NCBI GenBank assembly: GCA_003116975.1 | Contig: BGKB01000107.1 | Location: 1 to 64,000, forward strand | Reading direction: 5' to 3' | DNA: 64,000 bases | Origin: Aurantiochytrium sp. KH105 | Lineage: Eukaryota; Sar; Bigyra; Thraustochytrida; Thraustochytriidae | Part shown: piece after piece, positions 10,741-21,077 of the stretch | Position numbering within the stretch: the stretch's first letter is position 1 | Layout: the number at the start of each line of letters is the position of its first letter | Position numbers and translations under genes: made by a program | The notes under the pieces: model-generated | The model's database searches: none | What the model was told of the DNA's origin: nothing | What the model saw: the letters and a program-made list of their open reading frames with translations, nothing else

Positions 10741-11323
10741 CGTCTTCTCACAGAGGTCACCACCACCGTCGCCGCCCCCGACGCGGTCACCGCCCCGGTC
10801 TCGGCACCGGCCACCGCCCCGGTCTCCGACACCGGCACCGTCGCAGGATTGGCGTCCAGTCGTCGGTCTGGTTTGGTCTAGTTTGCGTGATTTGTTTCGT
10901 TCTCCACTTCTTCTGCACAAAGACCTTGGAGAACATTTGAGCAGAAGCCGCCTGAAAGGACGACTGGCAGTGCGTGGCAAGCCGCAGTGGCAAGCAAGCC
11001 TGGTTGAGTTTCGCAACGCACTAAACGGTGCCTCCTCCAAAATGTGAGACATGCGCTAAGACCTTCGAGCACCGACGTAGATGCCAGGTTCATTCGAAGA
11101 TCAGAAAACCCAGAACAAGGAGAAACATGCTGATTTGAATAGTTCGCGGGAAAACGAATAAAAGAGAAGAAACGATGGAGAGACCGTGACTATAAGTATA
11201 CAAGTCCACGCAGCAATTTAATTCCCCCTTCGCATTCGTCAAAGAAGGAGATAGGCTTGGCGAATAACACACAAGCCCAGGTTGGTCTTGCGTCTCTTCA
11301 AGGAGGATCCTTTCCTAGGATTT
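10741..11323. other. Spacer upstream of the kinase-like gene
   Basis: Low-complexity CCGCCCCGGTC/CACCGCC repeats (10755-10850) and then ordinary sequence with no supportable gene. The 3' end of the glutaredoxin-like gene borders it. Confidence 0.45.
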
Positions 11324-11644
11324 TCAGGAGATGATGCAGCATCCGCCCTCTGCGGCAGCAGGCTGCATGTCCTTGTACTCGGACGTAACAAACTGGTCAA
11401 AGTCCGAGGCGCCGCCAATAAAGACTCCCTCTTCTGGAGATCCTTTCCAGATGGCAGGGCTCGTTTTATGTTCGATCTTGGTCTTGGCGAATGTTTTCTT
11501 GAGCCAGGCCAAGTACTCGTCGCGGGCCATCGAGGTGACCTCTGCCTTGACTTCCGGGTGCATCTTGGTCAGACGCTCGGCCTCGAGCTCGGCATGATTG
11601 AGGTAGCCGCAGCCCTCGTAGCCGACAATGGTAAAAGTCGCCAT
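11324..11644 (-). CDS. Glutaredoxin-like thioredoxin-fold protein with CaaX terminus
   Basis: 106 residues. The N-terminal strand TFTIVGYEGCGYL matches the glutaredoxin active-site strand, with a single Cys in CGYL where dithiol enzymes have CxxC. SPAIW supplies the cis-Pro, and VFIGGASDFDQF is the GG motif and last helix used for glutathione binding. The protein ends GGCCIIS: CIIS is a CaaX box that favours farnesylation, and the preceding Cys could be palmitoylated. The likely product is therefore a monothiol glutaredoxin-like protein held at a membrane. The thioredoxin fold and CaaX motif are visible; redox activity and lipidation are inference. The first ATG is used as start, at the edge of a long divergent spacer. 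Confidence 0.8.
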   Translation of the reverse strand: MATFTIVGYEGCGYLNHAELEAERLTKMHPEVKAEVTSMARDEYLAWLKKTFAKTKIEHKTSPAIWKGSPEEGVFIGGASDFDQFVTSEYKDMQPAAAEGGCCIIS

Positions 11645-13732
11645 CCTTGACTCTACGTCTGAATCACGCCTGATTTTCGCTTTTCGTTGACGCGCCCGCG
11701 ACTCGACTCGCCTCGACTCACGTCCAACGCTGCAAAGTAGATCTGCGCAATCGCAGGATCAAGTTAAGCCCCTGTCTCTTGCGTGCAACCGTTCTTGCGC
11801 ACGCTGACGCCCTCGCGCTCGGCCGCCTTCACAGTCTGTCACTCCGTCGCTCGCGTGGTCTCGATGCTTTTACTTTTTTTCTCTCTCTCTCCCAAAGCAA
11901 TCTCTCGCCACGCTAGTCGCACGACGCTCGCTGTCTGCGACGCACGGTCTCTGCCCGCTCGCACGCCCGCTCACACGCACGCACGCTGCCTTGCTTGCTG
12001 CCCTGCCGTTGGCGGAGTTCACGTTCTGCGCGACCTGTGTGAGAGATACACGCTATGTATGTCGCACCGTAGACTCCGCTTTGGGGCGCCTCGTGATCTC
12101 AATCAATCGCTCGTCGACGACCGAACGGTCCCGTGCCTCCGGCCGCGTCCCTTTCTGCCTGCGCCCAGACGCCAGTCCCGCGGCACGCCCTGCTCTGTTC
12201 TGCTCTGGCCAAATGCTCTCGCGCGCAGACGGAGTTGCAGGTTTGCCGCTCGCTTCGCGTGTCTGCAGAAGCACAGGAGGCGTGAGTGCGTGGTATGGCG
12301 GGCGCAGAAAAATCGGTGCTCGACGCGTGCGCACGTGCACGTGCACGTGCCGCGCTTTCTAGAGCGACTCGACTCGACTCGACTCGACTCGACTCGACTC
12401 GACTCGACTCGACGCGACGCACCCGACGCGATCTGCAGCCGCGGCCGAAGGGGGAGCAGCAGCGGCAGCAGCAGCAGCGGCAGCAGCAGCACTGCAGCAG
12501 CATCAGCAGCGCGGTGCGCTTGCTCGGCCTGGCCTGGCCTTGCTTGGCTTGGCACGGCGCCGGTTGTAAAGAAGCGGGTGGTGATTTCGCGAGTGGCTCT
12601 CGAGAAGTGGGCGCCGGGCGCGCTGCGCCTGCACACAGTGTCGGGAAAAGCGAAAGCAGCCTGCGGGCTGCGGGTCCTCAGCCACGCGCCGGCCCTGCTT
12701 CGCAGACTTACACTGTGGCCGCCGCTGCCGCTGCCTGCTCTGCAATCCAGAATGAAGCTTGGCTGCGGATCGGCGCGACAGAAATGTAGTACTAGATGCT
12801 ATTGTGTACTGCGCAGCGGTGCACGGCTGCGGCTGCTTCGGGAGCGGGGCAAAATTATGGCTGCATTGTAAAATGGAGACTTTGATCGGGCGGGCGGTCC
12901 CCAGAGTCAGAACGAGGCAAGGAAGGTCCTGCTTGCCATGACACGGGCACGTACGTATACATGCAGTCATGGTTAGAGAACATTTATGATGCGATAGACG
13001 CTCGCGCAAATTTTTGCGAAACCCGACCAAAGCTTCGCTGGCGTCGATCTCGTATGACTGTCAACGTCTGCTTGCCGTCTTCCAAGGTCGAGTAGCCAGA
13101 CGTTAAAGAGAATCAAGCAAGCACGCTCGCTTCTAATAACAAGGTCTGTCTCCGTCTTCAATCCTTGTCTTCAGAATGCTCCACCTGCTTGGGGACAGTT
13201 TTCACAGTCGCCTCGCTTCCCGACTCACAGCAGGAACGATCTACAGCCACCTCGTCCTCGACCTCGCGCTGCGGCCATAGCTGCCCGCGGCAGGCAGCGC
13301 CCCTCGAGGTCTCGGGTCTCCTCGTCGACGCCGAAGCCGGTCTCGAGGAACGAGCTGAGAGCAGGAGCCAGCGAGCGGAGTTCCTCATCTCCCTCTCGCG
13401 GTCTGCGCGTGGACAGACAGACCGACAGACAGTCAAACAAACCTGCTCGGCAGCTTCGTCTCCGCCGGGGCCGCGTCGCGCGTCTTCGCATCGCGTGGAG
13501 CCGCGAGGAGCCGCGTCGCGTGGAGTCCGCGTGGAGTCCGCGCGGGCAGAGCCGGGACGCGGGTCTGCGTCCTGGGAACTCGCTATCTTGGGCTCGATCG
13601 GCAGCCGGCAAAAGCGGAATAGCAGAGACTCGCGAGCCCAGCGAGGCGACGGAGCGCGCGGACGCGGCGAGCGCGGCAGGAGAAGCGGAGGGGAGAAGGA
13701 GGCAGCTGCGCGGCGGCGGCGGCGGCGGCGCG
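11645..13732. other. Long divergent spacer, repeat rich
   Basis: Region between the glutaredoxin-like gene (minus) and the GEF gene (plus). It contains a degenerate and a perfect TCGAC tract, a CAG-rich segment (about 12458-12500) and several promoter-like GC-rich stretches. Frames of up to 362 codons cross it but consist of translated repeats, so none is called. Confidence 0.5.
12365..12413. repeat. TCGAC pentanucleotide microsatellite
   Basis: About ten copies of the same pentamer seen at 1268-1311, passing into GACGC variants at its 3' edge. Confidence 0.95.
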
Positions 13733-16341
13733 ATGGCGGCCTCGCGGCACGGCGCGGACCTCTCGCAGGCGCGCGGCATCGATGTGCGGGAGCAGATCAA
13801 CCAGGGGTTCGTGCGGTCGGAGCTTGGCACCGTCGCCGACGACAAGGCCTCGCGCATATACGAGGCGCCCGAGATCAGCCCGCCTCTGCTGGAGCGACAC
13901 GCCACCACCGCGGTCAACAACTATCTGGCGGCCATCTCGTGCTTCCTGCGCGCCGTACCCACCGTCAAGGATACGCGCAGCAAAAAGCTTCTCCGTGAGC
14001 ATGTGAACCGGCTGCTTCGCCGCCTTGAAGGCATGCGCGCGCTCGTCAAGGAGGCGCAGCGCCTGCACGCACTCAACGGCGGCGAGCCCGTGCGTTTGGC
14101 CCCGCATGAAAAGATCAACTATCTTCCCGGGGCCGACTTTGATCCAAGCCGCTATCGCTCCGAGTTCGACGATGAACTCGCCGCGGCCTTCGACGAGCTC
14201 ACTGAAGAGGAGACAGAACCCCCACTCCGGCCCGAGCCGGAGCCCATCGACGCCTCCAACATGTACGCTGTTGGTGCCGATGTCCAGGTTTTTGACCTAG
14301 ACTCCCGGCGCTGGCAAGACGCCGTAGTCTCTGGGCACGATGCCACGCAAAAATACCGGGTTCGCTTCGCAGATGGTGTAGAGGAGCACAATGTCGACGC
14401 GTCTCGCGTGCGTGCGCCACGCCCCCCGTCGCCTTCGCCGCCCCCTTCAACGTCCTCTGGCTTTGACCTGTCAGATCTCCCGGAGGCCGAGATCCCGCGC
14501 TTCGAGGTCATGTCCGAAATCATCGAGTCGGAACGCACCTACGTTCTTGACCTGGATAACCTCGTGCAATTCTACGTCAAGGCGCTGCAGAACCCGGCGC
14601 ACTGGGGCGGCCAGAAGCAGCAGAGCGAAACGTGGTTCTCGCAAAAGACACTCAACGAGCAAGAGGCCAAGGAAATCTTTTGCAACATTACAGACATTGC
14701 GGCCATGAACAGCGAGTTCCTGGGCGAGCTCGAAACTGCATTCTCGCACATTCAAGTGGATCAAAGTCTTGCGACTGTCTTTGTCCAATACGCTCCACGG
14801 TTTGAGCTGTACACGGAGTTTGTCGTCGGCTTTCAAGAGGCTCAGGAAACAATCGAAAAGATGCGCAAGGAGCGCATGGGTTTTCGCAGTGCTGATGAGG
14901 CCGCGGAACGCGCCTCCGTGGCTCCGCTCAAGTCCCTCATGCGTCGACCTGTTGATCGAGTCAAAGAGTACACGGAACTGCTCCGTAAGCTGCAGGAACG
15001 CACCGATCCGAGCCACCCTTCAACCAGTGACATTATGGCTGCGCTCGACATTTTCCAGCGCGTTGAAGCGTACATGAATCGCGCTCTCGATATGCGGGCC
15101 AATCAAAAACATGTCAGGGAGATAGAGGGGAAGTTTCAGCCCCGGCTTGGTCTTGCGNGGATAACCTCGTGCAATTCTACGTCAAGGCGCTGCAGAACCC
15201 GGCGCACTGGGGCGGCCAGAAGCAGCAGAGCGAAACGTGGTTCTCGCAAAAGACACTCAACGAGCAAGAGGCCAAGGAAATCTTTTGCAACATTACAGAC
15301 ATTGCGGCCATGAACAGCGAGTTCCTGGGCGAGCTCGAAACTGCATTCTCGCACATTCAAGTGGATCAAAGTCTTGCGACTGTCTTTGTCCAATACGCTC
15401 CACGGTTTGAGCTGTACACGGAGTTTGTCGTCGGCTTTCAAGAGGCTCAGGAAACAATCGAAAAGATGCGCAAGGAGCGCATGGGTTTTCGCAGTGCTGA
15501 TGAGGCCGCGGAACGCGCCTCCGTGGCTCCGCTCAAGTCCCTCATGCGTCGACCTGTTGATCGAGTCAAAGAGTACACGGAACTGCTCCGTAAGCTGCAG
15601 GAACGCACCGATCCGAGCCACCCTTCAACCAGTGACATTATGGCTGCGCTCGACATTTTCCAGCGCGTTGAAGCGTACATGAATCGCGCTCTCGATATGC
15701 GGGCCAATCAAAAACATGTCAGGGAGATAGAGGGGACGTTTCAGCCCCGGCTTGGTCTTGCGCACCCGAAGCGAGTCTGGCTTTATGACGGAAATTTGGA
15801 ACGCATGGAGAAAAAAGGACCCAAAAAGTGGAAGTTCTGGCTTTTCAACGACATCATCATTTGTGGCCGTGAATCAGAGTGGCTCGCTCGTGGGTATTAC
15901 CGTCACGAAGGCACCCTGCAGCTGCGTTCCTTCGGCAGCGACCCTAATTATGGGCCTTTGGCCATTTCTGTCCGAGGCAAAGACGGTGACGTCTGGGTTC
16001 TCCTTTGTCCAGATCATATAGCCAAGACCGAATGGCTTGCAAAGTTTGCGCTTTGTCCGGGTGTCTTTAATCAGGACCAGCGTCGTGTCCAGAATGGCGA
16101 GGCTGTTCTTCACAATCGGAACGGGCCGATTCTGGCGGCCGGCACAAGGTTGCATCAGCAACAGCATCAACAGCAACAGCGACAACAACAAGCGCCACCC
16201 CCACCACCCCCGCCACCACCTCCTCGTGCACGTGATACGCTACCACCCGGATGGGTCCAGCTAACAGATCCTGGATCGGGAAAGATGTACTACTTTAACG
16301 AGTCGCTTTCGAAAACGCAATGGGAGAAACCTACTCAATGA
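13733..16341 (+). CDS. Dbl-family guanine nucleotide exchange factor (DH-PH-WW), interrupted by an assembly duplication
   Basis: The frame breaks at an N (15158) that sits between two 604-base copies of the same sequence. Counting one copy only gives a single frame of 667 residues. Order of parts: an N-terminal helical segment resembling an MIT-type bundle (residues about 35-110); a Tudor/Agenet-like strand region (YAVGADVQVFDLDSRRW); the DH domain, opening with EVMSEIIESERTYVLDL and containing LKSLMRRPVDRVKEYTELL, the conserved GTPase-binding helix; a PH domain (KKWKFWLFNDIIICG to TEWLAKFALC); a Gln/Pro-rich linker; and a C-terminal WW domain (LPPGWVQL to WEKP). DH-PH proteins load GTP on Rho-family GTPases at membranes. 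The ATG at 13733 follows a GGC repeat and is the first in frame after low-complexity leader. Confidence 0.88.
14554..15157 (+). repeat. First copy of 604-base duplicated block inside the DH coding region
   Basis: Same sequence as 15159-15762 apart from one base seen (A at 15132, C at 15737, changing Lys to Thr). The mismatch lies 26 bases from the N, as expected of poor-quality sequence at a contig end. Confidence 0.95.
15158..15158. other. Ambiguous base N joining two overlapping contig ends
   Basis: The only N noted. It separates the two copies exactly, with no intervening sequence, which points to scaffolding of contigs whose ends overlapped but were not merged. Confidence 0.9.
15159..15762 (+). 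repeat. Second copy of 604-base duplicated block
   Basis: Begins with the same bases as 14554 and continues without break into the PH domain. The offset of 605 is not a multiple of three, so the duplication throws the reading frame; this argues against a real in-gene duplication that is still functional. Confidence 0.95.
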
Positions 16342-16581
16342 CAATCATGACAACCGTAATTTTCTTCTTCGGCCCTCTTTCTTGTTGTTTCTTTCCTCAA
16401 TTGTTTCGTTAGGTATGGTCTTCTCGGCATCGAGCGATCACGTGGGGAAGACGAAAATGTACTTGCCTTTTTCCACCAGCGAGCAAATAAGCACGCAAAA
16501 AAGAAAGAAAAGAAGAAGATCAGGCTGTAGGCCTATGGCAGGTGAAGAATCTTGAAATGAACCGCGTCATGCCAAGCATAC

Positions 16582-17688
16582 TCACGTTTCAGCTGCCTCG
16601 CTGGTCGACTTGGAAACAGTTCTTGCGGTCGTAAGCACGGAGTTCCCGGTCGCACTTGTTGGGCTTGATGGGCCAACTTTTCGAGATCCAGCATTGCTCA
16701 GATTCGAAGGTACATTCTTTCGGACCAGGCGCTTTTTGACAATTCGCGGAGTTAACCTCTTCAGCGCGAGACTTGTCAAAATCGCATTGAAGGTGTGCAA
16801 TATTACGTAAAAGGTTGACCAACTCCATAACCAAGGTACAATCATGGCCGGGACGGTCGTCATCAAACTTTGGAGAGCAATCGCGCGTGTGAGTCGCGGA
16901 GCGCGCTCGAAAGTCAATTTTAATTTCTTCAGCTCATCGCTGCTTGCCTTGGGCAGCGACGCACACGAAAGCTGTTCGCTAATGGCATTTACCATCAGTT
17001 TTGTGACCCGATCTCCAAATGCAGTCATAACGCAAATAACGAGACTCAAGATCGAATAGTAGACAATAATCCATGCGGGTCTCCACCAGATGTGATAAGT
17101 TACACCCGTACCCACTGTCATGCACAGGGCTAGAAAAATGAGCATGCGTCTTCCCCCAACTCGCATTTCTACAAGTCGAGTCATCATGTGCGCCGTCCTA
17201 AGATGGTCAAGAGCTATTGCATTTTCGGCACCAATCATAAGTCTCTCAAAGACATATATCCAGAATGTCATGCCCACGGTGTAGGTAAACACCGTATATG
17301 GAATGTCCTCCAAGTACGTGATGTTTTCAACGCCTTTAAATTCTAGTCTTGCGAATCCACCGAGCAAAGAAAAGTCGCAAATGGCGCCGAGAAGCATACA
17401 GCGTCGATACTCGGATGCTTTGACACGATTTTGTGCATTCTTTAGCCTTGAAAAATAATTCTTCTTTTTCAAAGTGATGAACAGTACAATGACATTCACG
17501 ACAGCGAAAAAAAGGCCCCCCTTTTGCACAAGATGGATGGCAATATTCGGCACAGCACAGTCGAGGCCATAGTCCTTAAACATGTGATGTGAGAGCGAAA
17601 AGCTCTCACGGCACACGCAGACGCCAAGCGTCACATTACACTCTCCCCCGAACGAACACGCATTGAACGGCCAGTGTGCTTCACACAT
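16582..17688 (-). CDS. EGF-like plus seven-helix membrane protein, tandem copy 1
   Basis: 368 residues from the first ATG (17688). An N-terminal Cys-rich module (CEAHWPFNACSFGGEC then GVCVC and a later Cys) has the spacing of an EGF-like domain. Seven hydrophobic stretches follow, including GLFFAVVNVIVLFITL, MTFWIYVFERLMI, MLIFLALCMTVGTG and WIIVYYSILSLVICVM. The tail is Ser/Thr-rich and basic. This topology (outside EGF module, seven helices, inside tail) resembles a cell-surface receptor, but no known GPCR signature is visible. No signal peptide is coded after the ATG. The frame is open upstream to a good splice acceptor (TTCTGTTATTGCAG ending at 17738), so a leader exon is likely. Paralogous to 18511-19650 and 19947-21077. 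Confidence 0.75.
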   Translation of the reverse strand: MCEAHWPFNACSFGGECNVTLGVCVCRESFSLSHHMFKDYGLDCAVPNIAIHLVQKGGLFFAVVNVIVLFITLKKKNYFSRLKNAQNRVKASEYRRCMLLGAICDFSLLGGFARLEFKGVENITYLEDIPYTVFTYTVGMTFWIYVFERLMIGAENAIALDHLRTAHMMTRLVEMRVGGRRMLIFLALCMTVGTGVTYHIWWRPAWIIVYYSILSLVICVMTAFGDRVTKLMVNAISEQLSCASLPKASSDELKKLKLTFERAPRLTRAIALQSLMTTVPAMIVPWLWSWSTFYVILHTFNAILTSLALKRLTPRIVKKRLVRKNVPSNLSNAGSRKVGPSSPTSATGNSVLTTARTVSKSTSEAAET

Positions 17689-18510
17689 CGTCCGCAAATT
17701 GTGTCGCGCCAAAGTCTTGCCGGCGCCTATGCGCGTCCTGCAATAACAGAATTGAATCCAGACTACTTGGCTCGGTAAAGAAAGGCTGGTTGGTTTGGCT
17801 GCATAGCCAACAAAGTCTCACTTTATTAGGGCTCCAGAAGATAGATTGGCAGTCGACTTGCAAGTAAACGGCCTGAAAGGCAGGTGCCCACGTCACTCGA
17901 GCACACTCGTAGTGGCCGGGCCACACAGACCGAAACCTCGTTTCTTGGAAGGCAAGTTAGCGGTCCTCAACAGCCGCGGCCACGGCCGCGCCGGCATACT
18001 GGTAGGAGGCGGCCGTGGCCCCGCTATGGTCATTCAACGGATACAAAAAAGACCCTGAAACTTCAACGACTTTCTTTCTACAAGTTCACTTGTTGACAAG
18101 ATGAGAAATGGGTCCGCGCGGGGTCTTTGCAAAGGGAGCATGGCTAGGGTGAGTGAGTATTAAGAGATGTCTCCACAGTGAAGGAAGCCACGCAAAGTCC
18201 CGTAGCTTGGCCTTGATTTATTACCACTTAGGAGCAGGCAGACGCACCTGACGTCCAATTGACCAAAATTCAAAATCCCAAGCGTATCTTTGGTTCAAGC
18301 GCATGACATAAATAGACGAGCTTGATAAAGAAAACAACTTCCCAAATTCCCGAGAAAGAAACAAGAAAGCAAAGGTGGTGAATCGCAACCGCGTGCAATA
18401 AGCTCTGTCATCCGCCATGTTCTAGCGGGAAAAAGTTAGGCATGATTCGCACTCTACAAAGACCAAAGACTTGGAACAATGTTGTAGCTTACAAGATGTC
18501 TGTCTGTCTC
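17689..18510. other. Spacer between tandem copies 1 and 2
   Basis: Probably holds the leader exon or promoter of copy 1 and the 3' region of copy 2. I could not identify an exon with an ATG and signal peptide. A short palindromic GC block (GGCCACGGCC type) lies near 17980-18020. Confidence 0.4.
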
Positions 18511-19650
18511 TTACTCTTTGGCTTCATCCGCAACCTGGTCGCTGGAGCTTGCGTTTGGTCCATGATCTGAAACGACGCAGGCAGGTGCTCTCTTCTGATT
18601 GGGACCTTCGCTCGACAAGACAGGGGAAGACAATGCTCGTATGCTGTGACCAGAAACTTGGTTTTTGCGCGAAGGTTTGAGCAGTACCCTTGGAAGAAGA
18701 TGTTGCACATAGATGTTGAAGCATACGCCGCCGTTGCAAGCATACAATGCATGCACAGTAGTCCAGGCCTGCGTCCATGGCCATGCAAAGAATAACAGTG
18801 TAAACACAAGAGCGCTAAATACAGCATGTTTGCAGGCGCCAATGAAACGGATATTGTTTCTTCGGAGCTTTGTGAGTTTTACTCGCTGATGCTCAAAGGA
18901 GGAATGGACGTCTCCGACGCTCGCACCCAACTCTGCGTCCAGCGACTCAACCAGACAGCGTGCAATCGTTATTCCAATGTAGCTGGCGTCCACGGTGATC
19001 ACTGCAAAGAAGGCCATGTTGAATTGCACTCCTACGATGGTGCCTCCAAGTTTGTGCGCGATCGGTGTCCCAATACCAAGCACGAGCGTCAGCATGACCA
19101 TAATGTGCCATCCGCGAGTTTTTGCCCACATGAGATTTTGTTTAATGTCTTCTGAAGCAAGCGCGCTTAGCCGGACTACATTGGCTGCATGGATCAGGTA
19201 GAAATCAAGCAAATAAAGCCAAAAAACAACCCCCGCTGCCTGATAAAGCATCGTCAAGTATATATCCGTCATGAACGACCTCTTGTCGTGTGGCACAGCG
19301 CTCCTCAAGCGTGCAAAGAAAAGGAGATAGACAATGCTGGACCCCAGTGTGCCGGCAGCGCATTGCTGGTACCTGCGTGCTAGCGCAGGGCTTCGCGTAT
19401 CCTTGAGACGAGCAAAATAATTCTTTGACTTGGTTGTCCAGCATATTGACACGATACTTAGTGCGGACAGAATCAAGCCGAGATTTACAGCAACATCGAA
19501 CAGCTTGTCCGGAACCACGCAGTCGAATTCATCAAGGTCGAACAAGCGCGAGCTGCGTCCGTACCCCTCGTTGCAGACGCATACTCCTAGTGTCTCGTTG
19601 CACTGGCCTCCGTACGAGCAGGCGTCGAAGGGCCAATGCGCCTCGCACAT
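18511..19650 (-). CDS. EGF-like plus seven-helix membrane protein, tandem copy 2
   Basis: 379 residues from the ATG at 19650. The EGF-like module is CEAHWPFDACSYGGQC, CVCNEGYGRSSRLFDLDEFDC, almost the same as copy 3. Seven hydrophobic segments follow, such as LGLILSALSIVSIC, VVFWLYLLDFYLI, HIMVMLTLVLGIGTP and FSALVFTLLFFAWPW. The C-terminal tail is rich in Ser and charged residues and is probably cytoplasmic. The Cys pair in YACNGGVCF near the last helix is shared with copy 3. The frame is open 65 codons upstream but without an ATG; GCTTTGTTTGCAG ending at 19731 could be a splice acceptor for a leader exon. It is closer to copy 3 than to copy 1, which suggests the 2-3 duplication came later. 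Function unknown. Confidence 0.78.
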   Translation of the reverse strand: MCEAHWPFDACSYGGQCNETLGVCVCNEGYGRSSRLFDLDEFDCVVPDKLFDVAVNLGLILSALSIVSICWTTKSKNYFARLKDTRSPALARRYQQCAAGTLGSSIVYLLFFARLRSAVPHDKRSFMTDIYLTMLYQAAGVVFWLYLLDFYLIHAANVVRLSALASEDIKQNLMWAKTRGWHIMVMLTLVLGIGTPIAHKLGGTIVGVQFNMAFFAVITVDASYIGITIARCLVESLDAELGASVGDVHSSFEHQRVKLTKLRRNNIRFIGACKHAVFSALVFTLLFFAWPWTQAWTTVHALYACNGGVCFNIYVQHLLPRVLLKPSRKNQVSGHSIRALSSPVLSSEGPNQKRAPACVVSDHGPNASSSDQVADEAKE

Positions 19651-19946
19651 GGCGTCCCTCACATGCCTCTCGCAAATGAGGTTTGGACCAGTCCGCAACA
19701 AGGTTCGATGCTCTCTGGCTTCGCAAGAAACTGCAAACAAAGCGTATGCACGCTTAAGTACCACGTAGCTATACGCTACATGTTGATGCCGTGTGAGGCA
19801 TGGCACTGCATTGTACTGCACAGTGACTGTTAAGTAATTCAAGAATCAACGGCTCTGCATTTTTTGCACTCTCTTTGTTTTTTCCATGCGTCCAAGGAAT
19901 TTTCTTTTCTTTTTTCGCCCATCATGTATGACACACTTGCTTTTCG

Positions 19947-21077
19947 TTATTTATCGGAAACGTGAGAGTCGGAGCTTGCAGTCAGTTCTTGATTGGAAGC
20001 AGCAGAAGCAATGGCCTCATGATCGAGTCCTCTACTTGCTAATACGGTAGTTGATGCAATTCTTGACCAATGAATAAACACTTTACGTTTGCGCGATGAT
20101 TTGAGCATGACTCTCGGTAATAGGCGCTGTGTAATGATGTTAAAGCATGCGCCATTTACGCACGCCTGTAAGACGTGAGCAGAAGCAAAGCCTTGCATCC
20201 ACGGCCAAACCAGAAATAGTAGAGCGAAAAAGGTTGCACCAACGGTCGCATGCTTACAAGTCTTTATAAATTTGACGTGACTTCTTCGCAGTTTAACGAG
20301 TTTGACTCGCTGGTTCCCAATTGAAGAGCGAGAGTCTCCGGTGGTCAAATTTAAGTCTACGTCGAGACATTTGATAAGGCAGTGTGATGTGGAAATACCA
20401 ATGTAGCTCCCATTCAAGGTGATCGCTGCCAAAACAATCAAGTTGAACTGTACACCCGGGATTGCGCCAATGACGGTGTAAATGACCGGCGTCCCCAATC
20501 CGAGCACGAGTGTCAGAAAGACCATAATGTACTAACCATGCGTCTCGGCCCATTTCAGCTTTCGATCCGTGTTTCCTGCGTTAATGACTATGCCAAGACG
20601 AATCAAGTTCCTTGCACTAATCAGATAAAAGTCCAGCAAATAGAGCCAGAATGTTAACGATGAGACCTGTAGAAGCACCGTCAAGTATATGTCTGTCATG
20701 TATGATGTTCCTCCGACTGGCACAGGGCTCCTAAGTCGTACAAAGGTAAGAGAAAAAGAGACATCCGATAGCAGAGCGCCAACAGCGCATCGTTGGTACC
20801 TGCGCGTTTGAGCTGGAGTTTGCGTTTCACTGAGACGGACGAAATAATATTTTGACTTTGTTGCCCAGCAAAGCACGACAATACTTGCTGCAGATGCAAG
20901 CATGCCAAGGTAGACTTGAATGTCAACGAGTATGTCTGGTGTCACGCAGTCGAATTCGTCAAGGTCGAACAAGCGCGAGCTGCGCCGATAACCCTCGTTG
21001 CAGACGCATACTCCTAGCGTCTCGTTGCACTGGCCTCCGTACGAGCAGGCGTCCAAGGGCCAATGCGCCTCGCACAT
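19947..21077 (-). pseudogene. EGF-like plus seven-helix membrane protein, tandem copy 3, with in-frame stop
   Basis: Same architecture as copy 2: EGF-like CEAHWPLDACSYGGQC, then hydrophobic helices, then a Ser-rich tail. The frame is intact in both halves but carries one TAG at 20532-20534. The aligned residue in copy 2 is Trp in TRGWHIMV; here the reading is THG, stop, YIMV. A single TGG to TAG change explains it and no frameshift is present. It sits at the start of the fourth helix, so a truncated product would lose four helices. Possible readings: a recent pseudogene, a sequencing error, an allelic null or stop readthrough. The rest of the gene shows no further decay, which favours a recent event or an error. 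Confidence 0.6.

Noticed and set aside
11783..12871. A 362-codon plus-strand frame
   Set aside because: It translates the TCGAC tract into a repeated LDSTR unit, has no domain, and overlapping frames of similar length exist on the other strand.
14554..15762. A true internal duplication giving a GEF with two DH halves
   Set aside because: The frame is lost, the copies are the same to within one base, and an N marks the junction exactly.
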